Shown here: positions 11,628-22,642 of the stretch, one piece after another | Numbering within the stretch: position 1 is the stretch's first letter | Layout of the letters: every line of letters starts with the position of its first letter | Assembly: GCA_021018995.1 (NCBI GenBank) | Contig: CM037587.1 | Location: 15,439,366 to 15,503,365, forward strand | Origin: Chloranthus sessilifolius | Lineage: Eukaryota; Streptophyta; Magnoliopsida; Chloranthales; Chloranthaceae | Direction: 5' to 3' | DNA: 64,000 nt | Program-made: the position numbers and the translations under genes | Notes under the pieces: model-generated | The model's database searches: none | What the model was told of the DNA's origin: nothing | The model's input: the letters and a program-made list of their open reading frames with translations, nothing else

Positions 11628-14229
11628 ATGCCGAAATCAAAGGAAAAAAGACCGAGGGAAGAAGAAGGAGAGGATGAAGGCAATAGTTATGACAATTCTC
11701 CAATTCAAAAATACATTACACGGGCTACTGCAGGAGCCCCATCTAAAAAGAGAGAAAAATATTCTGGAGTAGTTATTAGAGAACTACCTGAAGAAGGACT
11801 GGAGACGGAAACCATGTCTACTCCGAGAAAAGGCATTCAACTAGTTAAAGGCAAAAAGCCGGCATCCACCAAAAGAGTATTGGATCAGCCCCCAACCTCA
11901 ATGAATCATCATATTCTGAGGGCTGAAGTTGCAGTAGATGTCGTTTTTTGGGAAAATGTTGTTGTAAGCAAGGCTGCAATTAAATACTTCAAAGATGCCG
12001 AGCTAAACAATTTTCTAGAACCTGGAGCGACACCAGTCTACCCTAGACTGGTGTCGCTGTTTTATAAAAAGATGATTAACAACAGCAAGGGTTAGACCCC
12101 AAGGATTTCTACAACTGTAGACGGACAGACCATTCAATTGACTAAGGAATTGATTTATGGTGTTATGCATGCACCTTTAGAGAGACCAGAGTTGTCCATT
12201 GATAATTCAGAAGCCAATTTACTAAGATTACCACCTTAAAACCTCCCGAATTTAAAAGACATGGCGACAATATTAATGGGCAACCCACCGAAGGATAAAT
12301 TGTATTTCATGAGAAAAAATATGGAGAGTAGTAACTTATCGCTTCATTTTTTGAATGTGCTGATCTATAAAACCACCCACCCTACCTATCACAAAACAAA
12401 GAGAAGATTCCACTTTGTTAAAGCCCTGTATCTGATAGCCAACTGAGTTTTGTTTGATATACCCTCTTACCTCTTGGAGGTAATGGATGTTGTAAGAACA
12501 AAACTGAATCAATCAAGGTATGAAAAGTATAAGTTGGAGCTTCCCTTTGGGGGCCTGATTACCAACATCCTTAAAAATTTGGGATACCGGTGGGCACCCA
12601 ATGAAAAAGTCCTCATTGATCGAGAAGATCTTACTGCTTCAGCCTATAAAAGGACCTTAAATCTCGAAAATAAGAAGAAGCTGACTCCCATACTCTCCAC
12701 AAGCAAATCACCTTTGCCACCTCCTTCAATTGAGGAGGCTGATTCTGAAGGAGAAGACGCACTTGGAACAAGAAATGATGCTACTAGTCCTATTGAAACA
12801 GAGGTGATTGAATGCGAAATCATTCCTTCTTCTCCCTAAGAAATATTGGAAACTAACTCTCCCAGATGTACAATAGTTGTTGAGTAGGAAACAATGGCTG
12901 AGATGCCACCTATGCAAGAACATATTACTCTTGATGACTCAACTTTGGATTCCCCAATAGGGCCTGCTATGCCCCCTTCAACTATGGCAGAAACAATGCT
13001 TGTTACTAAGACTCACATGATATCTTCAGTAGAGGAGCTACTCATATAGTCGAAAGAACCACATAATTTGGAGATGGCTACCACTAGCCTGGTTCCTGTA
13101 TTTGCCGAGTCCACTCCACCATCCATGCTTGTAGAGTAGACTCCGATTGTTTGTACTACAGAAGTAGGACCTAGTCTTGAAACTCTCACAGGGGGTTTCA
13201 CAAAAATGTTAAATGAAGGAGCAGAACCCCCTATGGCTACAACAACAGCCCCCAGTTCGTTAATGATTTCGACTGAGTGGGAAAGAAGGTTGATAGAAAT
13301 AGAAAAATGGCAGAATACACATACATCACGACTAATGCCAGTACCTGAGATGGTTAGAAGAATGATTAAAGAAATGAATAGGGTGAAAAACAGAGTCTTC
13401 GAGGCCCTACCTACAATCAGAGAAAGGGCTGAGATAGTAGAAAACCTTAAGCATAAAGCTGTAAGGGAGCATCATGCACATTGGCAAGCCAAGAGAGCTA
13501 AGGAAGTCCAAGAAGCAATAGCTGACCTTCAAGAAAGGAAAAGCACACTGGAGGAAAATCAACAATCGTGGGAGCAAGAGAAGAAGAAGTATGAAGAGAA
13601 AATAACTTATCAGAGAGACAGGATTAGATCGTTGCTTGCCGACCCTGATGAGAGGGAGCGTGCTCACCTTGAGTACCAACATGCGTTTAATGTTCAGCTA
13701 GATGAGAAAACTCAACAACTTATAGAAGCAAAAGGGAAGTTGTTGAAACTTCAGGAAGATAAGGAGTCTTTAAAACAAATCTGTGAAGGGCAGAAGAGAG
13801 ATACAGACCATCACTGAGAACATCATCATTACAGCAGATAAATTAAAGGCAGCAGCTGAGAAGTTGAGGAATGAGAGTAAAGAAAAATATACTGTTATCT
13901 GTAAATTGAAGGAAGATTTAAAAGAAAAAGAGAATGTTGAAGTCGAACTGAAGGCTTTAAATGAAAAGTATCTTGCATTGATGACCGAGAAAGAGAGTAC
14001 TGATGCTCTCCACATGAGAGCTGAGCCTGAGTCGTACAAGAATCCTGCGCCAATAGAGGAAGAGACTAACTCAGTATCAATAGTCATTGTCTCTAATTCC
14101 AAAGGAGATATCTCATACCACTCTACTTCAACTACATCTTCAACATCACTTTCAGCCACTTCTTCATCAGAACGCGCATCAAGCCCGTTGGTTCCGATTG
14201 TACCATACCCATCATCACCTAGTGAGTAA
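11628..14229 (+). pseudogene. Athila 1 extra 3' ORF (putative plant transposon protein domain plus coiled coil), broken
   Basis: The start MPKSKEKRPREEEGEDEG at 11628 follows a gagagaaacaaatc leader. The first part is basic and low-complexity. The middle (about 11940-12640) has the domain seen in plant Ty3/gypsy extra ORFs: VYPRLVSLFYKKM, then TVDGQTIQLTKELIYGVM and a region ending LGYRWAPNEKVL. The last part (about 13260-14010) is strongly charged, with heptad-like Leu/Ile spacing that suggests a long coiled coil, and ends in a Ser/Thr-rich tail. In Athila this is the env-like position after pol; I see no clear signal peptide or transmembrane segment, so calling it an envelope protein is not supported. 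A few breaks. Related ORFs occur at 22643-25493 and 58231-59540. Confidence 0.7.
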
Positions 14230-14321
14230 AGGTTACTCTCTCTATTTTGAAACCTCACAGGTATGATCTAATTTCTTTTGACTATTCCCTATTTTTGAGA
14301 ACAATGAGGACATTGTCTAAT

Positions 14322-14337
14322 TTAAGTTTGGGGGGAT
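14322..14337 (+). other. Polypurine-like tract of Athila 1
   Basis: aagtttggggggata. The same tract type follows the extra ORF of Athila 2 (25816) and precedes its 3' LTR (27439). Confidence 0.5.
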
Positions 14338-14640
14338 ACACCTATCTGTGTATAATTGTTTTGCTTTATTTTTACTTTATGCATATATAAAAAAAAATTC
14401 TGTTATTTTAGATTCTTTTAGAATAATTTTATTTTTCCTGTTAACCATTATATGTAAGTTATGGTAGAAAAAAGCGATTCCACAAACTTTACAATCCATC
14501 CTAGTAAAAGTTTAACAATCAAACAATAGAGCAGTTACGATTCATGTTTAGCCCTCTTGTACATTGTATCAGAGTTGAATGTTTGAAACTATACTTTGAT
14601 TTGAACTGCAATATTTAGATTATAGTTTCGAAATGTTATA
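14338..14640. other. Junction zone between Athila 1 and minus-strand chromovirus
   Basis: AT-rich and noncoding. It could hold Athila 1 3' untranslated sequence or the far end of the minus-strand LTR. I cannot place the border exactly. Confidence 0.4.
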
Positions 14641-17075
14641 ACCAGTGAGCTTTTGGGACATATTTTGCGATGACCAATCTTTCCCGTACACAAAATCTCG
14701 GGAAAGCCGGCTCACCATCGGCTCAGTACATCCATATAGTTACGAAAATCAAAGTGGATATCATACATTAACAGATATCTGATATGGCAAGCTAAAGAGA
14801 TTCTATTTCTATATAAAATATGTGAATAAAATAAACGACTGATGATGGCTGACCATCACCTAAACAACGGTATACTAAAAGTATGTACAAAATACTTTTA
14901 TACAGAACATAAAGTCCAAATCCCAGGTCTATGGGTGGGATCGGGCTAAAGATCTTCCTCTTCTGGCTCGTAATCTGGATCGTTCTCAAGCTCCGGTTCC
15001 TTATCACTATCTACACCTGTGATGTATAATCGGGGTGAGCTAACAGTTTAAGCTCAGTAGAGGAAAAACTCAACATCAATTGCATCTTCTCATATCAAGC
15101 ATTGTTATAATGATTGAATTCAAAACAATATCAAAACAATGATTCAGTGATAGAGTTCAAAATAGGATTCAATGACGAGTTCATATGCATTTTCATATCA
15201 AAACAGAATTGTAAGGACAAGGTTCAAATTGAAATCAAACATAGTGGAGTTCTCATATATTTCTGAGTGCTTATTCGGTTCGTATTTCACATGCGATTTC
15301 TTATCTGAATGTTTAACTTAAAACCATAACTTAACTAATCTTCCAAGCAAGTATAGCATTGGGAGCCAAAGATTTCCGATGGGAATCCTCGCCTAACCAT
15401 CATCGTTCAATGAACACTTTTCAGAATTACAACAAGCCCCTGCATTGTAAGGGATACTTGTGTGAGTAAAATTACCGTCAACACGGTTCGGAATGTATGG
15501 ATAAATCGTCGTACCAGTTCAAAGAGCGGGAGGATTCATTCTAATGAACCATAAATCAACGTGCATATTTTAATACATAATTCACATAGTGTAGTGTGCT
15601 TAATTTATAGCTAGTTTCAAAGCTCAGAGTTCATGATATTAGAGTTCAGAAATCAGATGCAAATTCAGATTCACAATTCTTATAATTCAAAAGCAGATCT
15701 GGATTTCAAATACAAAAAGTTCAAATACAATTCAAATACGGTCGGGATTATCATATTTCACTCAATCATATCATCATACTTAAAAATCGGACAATGTGCA
15801 ATTGGCATTGAATTTTCCCCTACCTCAGATACGAGTCTCTCGAAAATGATCCAAGGCCTCTACGGATGAATCCAATCCATCAACTACACTTAAATGTATT
15901 CAAAAATCATTTATTAATGTCTAAGGAAGCATAGATGTCGACATTACACAAATTTTTTAAAGAAAACTTCAAAACAAGCCAGTTAGGGAAAATCGCGCAC
16001 GCGATTTCCAAGTCGCGCGAGTGATTTCCAAATTGCGCGAGCGACTTCACCTGACACCCACAAAATCGCATGGGCGACCAAAACCAATGTGATTTTGCCC
16101 TGAATTTTAGTGTGCATTTCGCATGCGTAATTTTAATTCTGAAGGCAATTTGCACGCGTGAATTTCGGTTCGCGTGGGCGATTTTGTGCTAATTTGCACA
16201 CTCTGTCCTATTTCAGAAATTTTTCTCTCTATGCTATTTCCCACATTTTATATCCTACTATTTGGCATAAATTTAAGGAATTAAACCATCGATCTAATAA
16301 CAAATGAGCCTTAATTTCTCACCTCTTAAACTCGCGTAAATGACATGTACTATGAATGGTATCAAAATGTCGGCGCTTGCGCCACACACGTCCAAAGGGT
16401 TTGAAACTCACCCTCTCGCGATCGCCAATGGAGATGGATACGACGATCCAATCCTCTAAACATACACAACAGACTAAAGGTTCATACGCAAAGGTGATTT
16501 TGAGAGATCCCGGACATTGGGGTTTCAAAACAACCAAAGGAGGGTTTGGAAAGAGACGAAGCTCTCTCGCTCTCCACAAACTGCAACCACATATAAGATC
16601 GTTGCCTCTTGCAATGATCAAAGCGAAGGAAAGTTTTGAGCGGAAGAACACTGATCAACGATAGAGGGACTAGGTTTCTCTTCCTAAAGCTCTCTCTCTC
16701 TTTCTCTCAAATTCCATGCAATGCAAGGAACAATCGAGGCTTACATGAGAAGCAACTTATACACATGGGTTTGCTTCCATGATAGGCTAACACACCAATC
16801 TAGTGTGTTAGGTCTTATCCACAACACATGGTTTTCTTCCATGTGAAGCTAACACACACACACAAATAAATCTTTGCCTTTATTCATATGGGTTCCGGTT
16901 CGGTGCAAAGCTAGTACACACAAAAATATACTAGTCTTTATCCATATGGGTTCCAATTTAAACCCGATGCATCTAGAATAATTTATTCCTAAAATTCTTC
17001 ACGTTTAACGTGTGCCGCCACTGACACGTACACCTGGCCGATGCTCATGGGTCCAAAAAAATTGGGGATGTTACA
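14640..17075 (-). repeat. LTR of the minus-strand chromovirus
   Basis: The LTR start TGTAACATCC is at 17075 on the minus strand. U3/leader text includes ctctttctctct and gagagcgagagagcttcg. A palindromic-word cluster (15990-16190) and, near 15010, an acag-GTGTAGATAGTGATAAGG splice-acceptor-like motif follow, a common arrangement near the end of chromovirus LTRs. The far end is estimated. Confidence 0.6.
15986..16190. repeat. Palindromic words AAATCGCG/CGCGATTT
   Basis: About seven copies at 20-40 base spacing. The best, near 15991-16008, is AAATCGCG-CA-CGCGATTT; others are agtcgcgcgagtgattt, aattgcgcgagcgactt, aatcgcatgggcgacc, tttcgcatgcgtaatt, tttgcacgcgtgaattt and ttcgcgtgggcgatttt. Decay is mostly C-to-T or G-to-A at CpG. 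Confidence 0.75.
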
Positions 17076-17089
17076 TCCTCCCCCCCTTA
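17076..17089 (-). other. Polypurine tract of minus-strand chromovirus
   Basis: On the minus strand AAGGGGGGGAGGA lies immediately before the LTR start TGTAACATCC and after GGACGAAAATTTTT. Confidence 0.85.
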
Positions 17090-17189
17090 GAAAAATTTTC
17101 GTCCTTGAAAATTGACGACATAACCACAAAGTATCTGTCATTATTTTACAAAATTCATTTATCTTGCAACACAAAAGCACATCTATAAC

Positions 17190-17760
17190 CATATATCCAC
17201 CACTAATTTCTTAATTATCCACAACTAATTTAGCATTTATCCACAAATAGTTCCACACAACTAATTCACAACCATTTTAACTATCATAGCCATAATTATA
17301 TAGTAGATATCTACAATGATGATATCTACCAATCAAACCATGAATCCACAAGATTTTATCCACAACTAAATTAATGATCATATCCACAACTCATTTCCAC
17401 AATCCGTTCACCATGCCATATAGAAGGCATATCTATAGCAAGATATCCACCACTAATATAACTATAATCCATAACTAAATATTATCCACAAAATTTAACC
17501 ATTCAATAACTATTAATGAAATAAATTATCATGCTACCACAAAATCTTGCATCATTCAAACCATTCTAACAACTATCAAAGGATAACATTGAACACTAAA
17601 ACCCATTTACACATTCAAACTATTAAAATATGGAACAAATTTACAAAACCAAAAATTTCATGACACCAAATATTTACAAGTAATTACCACCAAAATATAT
17701 GAAAAAATTTCTCAAAAGTTCTCCAAAAAAAAAACCCCAGAATTTCACCCACAAACAAAA
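17190..17760. repeat. AT-rich 3' UTR with repeated tatccacaact words
   Basis: At least a dozen variants of (t)atccaca(a)ct occur between 17210 and 17500, then unique AT-rich sequence. No gene. It lies between the extra ORF and the polypurine tract of the minus-strand element. Confidence 0.5.
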
Positions 17761-17779
17761 TTTCCACCGGTTTAGTCTC

Positions 17780-18166
17780 CCGCTAATCCGTGCCCTCATC
17801 TGCTTGGTCCACATCATCACTGGCTCATGAGCTGGATGCACTAGGTGTGTAAGTCTGTGCTAAAACTATGCGCTGAGAGTAGTTGGTCAGGTATGCGGTA
17901 CACATCAGGTCCGTAAGCAGGGCCTTGTGGAAGTTCAACTGCTGGGACATTTGTCAAAGTAGTTGTTCATTGACCTCCATTCTCCTCTCGAATTCGGTTC
18001 AGAGAGGCACATTGCTATGTGGGGTGGGCGGCTGTTGGGCTGAAACTTATCGCGGTGGTGGCATCTGGGGTTGAAATGGCTGCTCAGGTGGTTTCAGTAC
18101 TTGTTCTTGTTGGGATCGTTTGTTGGTACGCACTTTTTTTGGGTTCCTTTCTGTAGACACCGCCAT
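17780..18166 (-). pseudogene. Tail of an extra ORF in the minus-strand chromovirus, broken
   Basis: Minus-strand open sequence starts MAVSTERNPKKVRTNKRSQQ at 18166 and continues through a Pro/Gln-rich stretch (PPEQPFQPQMPPPR) into a helical, Gln-rich segment and an acidic Ser-rich end (ASDDVDQADEGTD). A similar Gln-rich helical tail closes the extra ORF at 59240-59520 in the plus-strand chromovirus. The conserved N-terminal domain is not seen here, so the identity rests on position and composition. A few breaks. Confidence 0.45.
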
Positions 18167-18230
18167 TTTACCCTCTTGGAATATACAAATTTGTTTGGTC
18201 AACCTCCTTTGACCTCTCAACCCTAAGTGG

Positions 18231-18428
18231 GACCATATACTGAAACAATAGTATATGGCTGAACACGGGCTAAAACAATAGCTCTGTGGCTCAGGCCCCA
18301 TGACCCTAATGTGGTAACCATGCACTGAAATAATAGTACATGGCTGAACACAGGCGGAAACAATAGCTCTGTGGCTCAGGCCTCATAACCCTAACACAGG
18401 GAACCATGCACTGAAACAATAGTACATT
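18231..18428. repeat. 86-bp tandem repeat, about 2.3 copies, with hairpins
   Basis: Units begin at about 18231, 18316 and 18403. Each holds CCATATACT-gaaacaat-AGTATATGG or its variant CCATGCACT-gaaa(c/t)aat-AGTACATGG, and then agctctgtggctcaggcc. It ends abruptly where Athila 2 pol begins, a breakpoint in both sequences. Confidence 0.8.
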
Positions 18429-18446
18429 GATGTTTTTGATGAGCTT

Positions 18447-21400
18447 GTGGAAGAGACTTTGCCTAAGCTGCTACATGGTGATGATTTGTGTGATGTTTTT
18501 GAGAATGTATGGAGTGAGATTGTGGAAGAGAAAGCCCCCACACCCATGGTTCAAGAGGTGAAAGCCCTAAATTCTGATATGGGGCTAGCAACAAGGTACC
18601 CACCATGGAAACCTACTGTGTTGCCTCTTCCACCACCATCAAAGGCAGCTCTGTTGCCTTCTCTCATATGTCCACCTGATATAGAGTTGAAACAGTTGCC
18701 TAAGACCTTGAAGTACGCTTTTTTGGGGGCAAATAAGAAGTTGCCAGTGATCATTTCTTCCTCTCTCACTGATGAGCAAGAGGAAGAATTATTGTGTGTT
18801 TTAAAGAAGCATAAGAGAGCAATAGGCTGGACCATTGTTGACCTAGGGGGCATCAACCCTACTGTATGCATGCATAAAATCTACTTGGAAGAGGGTTTCA
18901 AATCCTCCAAAGAAATGCAGAGAAAATTAAACCCCCACATGCAAGAAGTGGTAATAAAAGAAGTGGTCAAATTGTTAGATGTTGGAGTAATCTACCCAAT
19001 TTCAGATTCTGAATGGGTGGCATCTACTCAGGTGGTTCCTAAGAAATCTAGAATTACTGCAATTAAAACTGATTCTGGTGATCTTGTTCCAACTAGGGAA
19101 ACCACAGGTTTGAGGGTGTGTATAGACTATTGGAAGCTCAATTTGAAAACCAGAAAAGACCACTTTCCTTTGCTTTTCATTGACTAAATTTTGGATAAAT
19201 TGGCAGACAAGGCTTTCTATTATTTGCTTGATAGATATTCGAGGTATAACCAAATCCCTATTTATCCACAAGATCAAGAAAAGATAACTTTCACATGCCC
19301 ATTTGGCACCTTTGCTTATAGAAGGATGCCATTTGGATTGTGCAATGCCCCTGCAACTTTCTAAAGGTGCATGTATGCTATATTTTATGATATGATTGAT
19401 CAATTTTTAGAGATATTCATGGATGATTTCTCCATCTTTGGGGATAGTTTTAGCCAATGTCTACACCATCTTAGCCTTCTGTTGCAAAGATGTGAGGAAA
19501 CCAACTTTGTGTTGAGTTAGGAAAAGAGCCATTTTATGGTCAATCAAGGCATTGTCCTTGGCCATGTGGTTTCCCACAAAGGCATTGAGGTAGACAAGGC
19601 TAAAATTGATTTGATAGCATATTTTTCCCCACCAAAAATTGTGAAACAAGTCAGATCTTACTTGGGGCATGCTAGATTCTATAGGAGATTCATCAAAGAT
19701 TTTAGCAAGATCTCAAACCCTCTTAGTAACCTGTTGTGCCAAGAGGTTCCCTTTGCATTTATTGATGAATGTCTTATAGCTTTTGAGCTTTTAAAAGTTT
19801 GTTTAACCTCTGCACATATCCTTCAAGCACCTGATTTTTCTTTGCCATTTGAGCTGATGTGTGATGCATCAGATTTTGCTATTGGTGCAGTCTTGGGACA
19901 AAGGAAGGATACGGCCCCTTGTGTGGTTGCTTATACAAGTAAAACCATGATTGATGCTTAGTTAAATTACACCACAACTGAGAATGAATTGCTGGCAATT
20001 GTTCATGCCTTGGAAAAAATTTAGGTCTTATGTTTTGGGATCTAGGATAGTGGTGTTCACAGACCACTCATCCCTAAAGTACCTTTTGTCAAAAAAGGAT
20101 GTAAAGCCTAGATTAATCAGATGGATCCTCCTATTATAAGAGTTTGATCTTGAGATTAAGGACAAAAAAGGGGTTAAAAATGTGATTGCAGACCACTTAT
20201 CTAGGATCCTAGCTGAGGAGTTTGATAGGCTGCCTATCAATGATTCTTTCCCTGATGAACAATGGTTTACTATCAACACCTCTACACCTTGGTTTGCAAA
20301 CATTGTGAACTACTTGGCTGTAGGTAGGATTCCCCCACATTGGAATAAAATGGACAAGGAGCTGTTCTTTTCATATATTAGACATTACATGTGGGAGGAT
20401 CCTTACCTGTTTAAGCATTGTGCAGACCAAGTGGTGAGATGTGTCCCTGATGAGGAATTCCACAACATACTATGTGTCATGAACAGACTTGTGGAGGCCA
20501 TTTCAGTGGAAACAAAACTATTTCCAAGGTACTCCAAAGTGGATTTTATTGGCCCACTCTCTTCAAGGATGCATGGCATCATTGTAAAGCTTGTGAAAGA
20601 TGCTAAAAGAGGGGAAGTATCTCTAAAAGAAATCCATGCCTTTGTAGCCTATACTTGTGATTGAACCCTTTGACATTTGGAGGATTGACTTCATGGGTCC
20701 TTTCCCTCCTTCCTATGGATATAATTATATTCTTGTGGTTATGGACTATGTGTCCAAATGGGTTGAGGCCATAGCCACAAGAACCAATGATCACAAGGTT
20801 GTCCTCAACTTCTTGAAGGATAATATTTTCTCCAGGTTTGGCACCCCTAGAGCTATCATTAGTGATGGAGGGAGCCACTTCGGCAATAGACAGTTTGAGA
20901 ACTTGCTTAGAAAGAACTCTGTGACACATAGAGTTGCCACCCCATACCAGCCACAAACCAGTGGGTAAGTAGAAATTTCTAATAGAGAGATCAAACACAT
21001 TTTAGAGAAAACTGTGAGAGTTGATAGGAAGGACTGGTTCCTGAAGTTACCTGATGCTCTTTGGGCTTATAGGACTGCTTATAAGACCCCAATAGGGATG
21101 TCTCCCTTCACGCTGGTGTATGGCAAGACATGCCATTTACTAGTAGAGCTTGAGCACAAGGCTTATTGGGCTGTTAAAGCATTGAATATTGATCTCACTT
21201 CTGCTGGCATGCACAGGAAACTCCAGCTATCAGAGCTGGAAGAGCTGAGATTGGAGGCCTACTCCAATGTAAGGATCTATAGGGAGAAAACTAAAGCTTT
21301 CTATGACAAGCATTTACTGAGAAAAGAGTTCATTGCTGGCACCAAGGTATGACTATTCAACTCTAAGTTGAAATTTTTCTCAGATAAACTGAGATCTAGA

Positions 21401-21574
21401 TGGGAGGGACCTTACAATGTAGTGAATGTATTCCCATCTGAAGTTGTTGAAATTAAGGTTCTCAAAGATGGTAGGATCATGAAAGTTAATGGTCAAAGGC
21501 TTAAGCTCTTTGTTGAAAATGTCATGGAGCCTGTGGTGACCATTCACCTTCAAGAACCTCCCAAGTGTGATTGA
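18447..21574 (+). pseudogene. Athila 2 pol: RT, RNase H, integrase, broken
   Basis: Visible signatures in order: a pre-RT segment with NKKLPVIISSSLTDEQEE near 18740; RT motif RVCIDYWKLN near 19120; FGTFAYRRMPFGL near 19310; the catalytic FMDDFSIFGD near 19420; RNase H start ELMCDASDFAIGAVLGQ near 19850 and [11 protein letters not shown] near 20060; integrase core [15 protein letters not shown] near 20680, [13 protein letters not shown] near 20860 and [11 protein letters not shown] near 20935; then [14 protein letters not shown] near 21060 and an integrase C-terminal region ending near 21570. The zinc-binding part of integrase looks incomplete. Several breaks. The domain order RT-RH-IN and the text are those of Athila. 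Confidence 0.85.
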
Positions 21575-22642
21575 TTGTCAACAATGTAGACTATGTATCA
21601 TAACTATTATTTTTGGCTGTTTTTGCTGCTGTTTCTGTTTTTGTTTATTACTATTTGGCATTGTAAATATTGTTGTCAATCTTGCTTAATGTGTGCATGT
21701 ACAAATCATGAATCCGTCATAAGTTGGTTAGAAGCATGAACTGTTTGAATTGAGTTGGGAATTGACAAATCTGTGGGAAGAATGGATTTGGAACTGATAA
21801 AACTCTGTTTGAATTGAGATACAACTTGTCAAGAGGAGTGGAGAACATTTTGACAGGTTCCCTGCATACATTTCGTTAAGATCTGGGACCTGTCGAGAGG
21901 TTTGAGTCAACTCTCGACAGGTTCTAAAGGTGTAAAAATTGATTGTCGATAGGATCTATGAACTTGTCGACAGGTTCTGAGGGTTTTTGAGTATATTATC
22001 AATAGGTTTAGTGTACCTGTTGAGAGGTTGAGTGAACCTCTCAAAGTGAATTTTTTTCTGAAGCTTGAAACCTGTCAAGAGGATTAAATGTTGAGTTCAG
22101 AATACCTATCGAGAGGTTTTGTAAACCTTTCGAAATGAATTGTGCTGAAGTCTTGAACTCGTCGACAGGATTGAGTGAACCTCTCGAAAGGTTCAGCTAC
22201 TTTTCACTCTTTGACAGGTTGTATCAACCTGTTGAAAACTTTACCCCAATCCCATCGAAGCTCATTTTTTATTCTTTTAAAACCTATCGATAACTCTATT
22301 CAGCCATTCGACATCTTGATTCTGAGCTTTATTTTCTCTCTGTCGATTTCCATTCTCTTTCTTCTTCTTTTCCCTCACTGGTTCCAACTCTACTCACTAT
22401 GCCCTTGCTCCAAGTGGTTCAATTCCTCAAGAGCTATGTTTTGCACATATTGGAGACTGATTTGGTGTCGTACACATCGAGATCTGAGAAACCCTAGGTT
22501 TCTGTTGGTAAGTCCTCCTTCACCATTCACTCTGTGATTTCCTTGCTCAGTACTTTCATTGGTAATTTCTGTGGTGATTCATTTGAGACATAGAAGATTT
22601 TTGTGAATTATTGAGATATAATTTTTGTGGATTGAGTGCCAA
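21575..22642 (+). other. Noncoding spacer between pol and extra ORF in Athila 2
   Basis: It holds the palindromic-word array at 21825-22296. After that comes a pyrimidine-rich leader-like stretch (22300-22400) and a possible intron beginning tctgttg|gtaagtcc near 22508. No gene is seen. The arrangement would suit a separate promoter and leader for the extra ORF, but no clear TATA box is found. Confidence 0.4.
21825..22296. repeat. Athila palindromic words CCTGTCGACAGG, internal array
   Basis: About fifteen variants of (a)acctgtcga(g/c)aggtt occur on both orientations, often as facing pairs, such as gacctgtcgagaggtt followed by aactctcgacaggttc at 21889-21926. The same word fills the LTR of this family (27825-27986 and 31676-32310). 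Confidence 0.85.

Larger units (their letters stand above)
8400..14460 (+). mobile_element. Athila-type Ty3/gypsy element 1, broken and incomplete
   Basis: Order: LTR part ending near 9281, tRNA-Asp-type primer-binding site at 9288, Athila-like gag (9547 to about 10970), a short unassigned stretch, and the extra 3' ORF (11628-14229) followed by a polypurine-like tract at 14322. Protease, RT, RNase H and integrase are not seen between gag and the extra ORF, so the pol block has been lost. No 3' LTR is recognised before minus-strand chromovirus sequence begins. Many breaks. Confidence 0.75.
14640..18230 (-). mobile_element. Chromovirus-like Ty3/gypsy 3' end, minus strand
   Basis: The key landmark, read on the minus strand, is TCAAGGACGAAAATTTTTC, then AAGGGGGGGAGGA and TGTAACATCC (17098 down to 17066). 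This is the classic chromovirus end: an ..GGACGAAATTT.. motif, a polypurine tract and the LTR start. LTR sequence extends to lower coordinates; internal sequence (17090-18230) holds a long AT-rich region and the tail of an extra ORF. pol is not in the window. Confidence 0.75.

Noticed and set aside
11628-14229. Retroviral-type envelope gene
   Set aside because: No signal peptide, transmembrane span or fusion-like segment is visible; the sequence is charged and coiled-coil-like.
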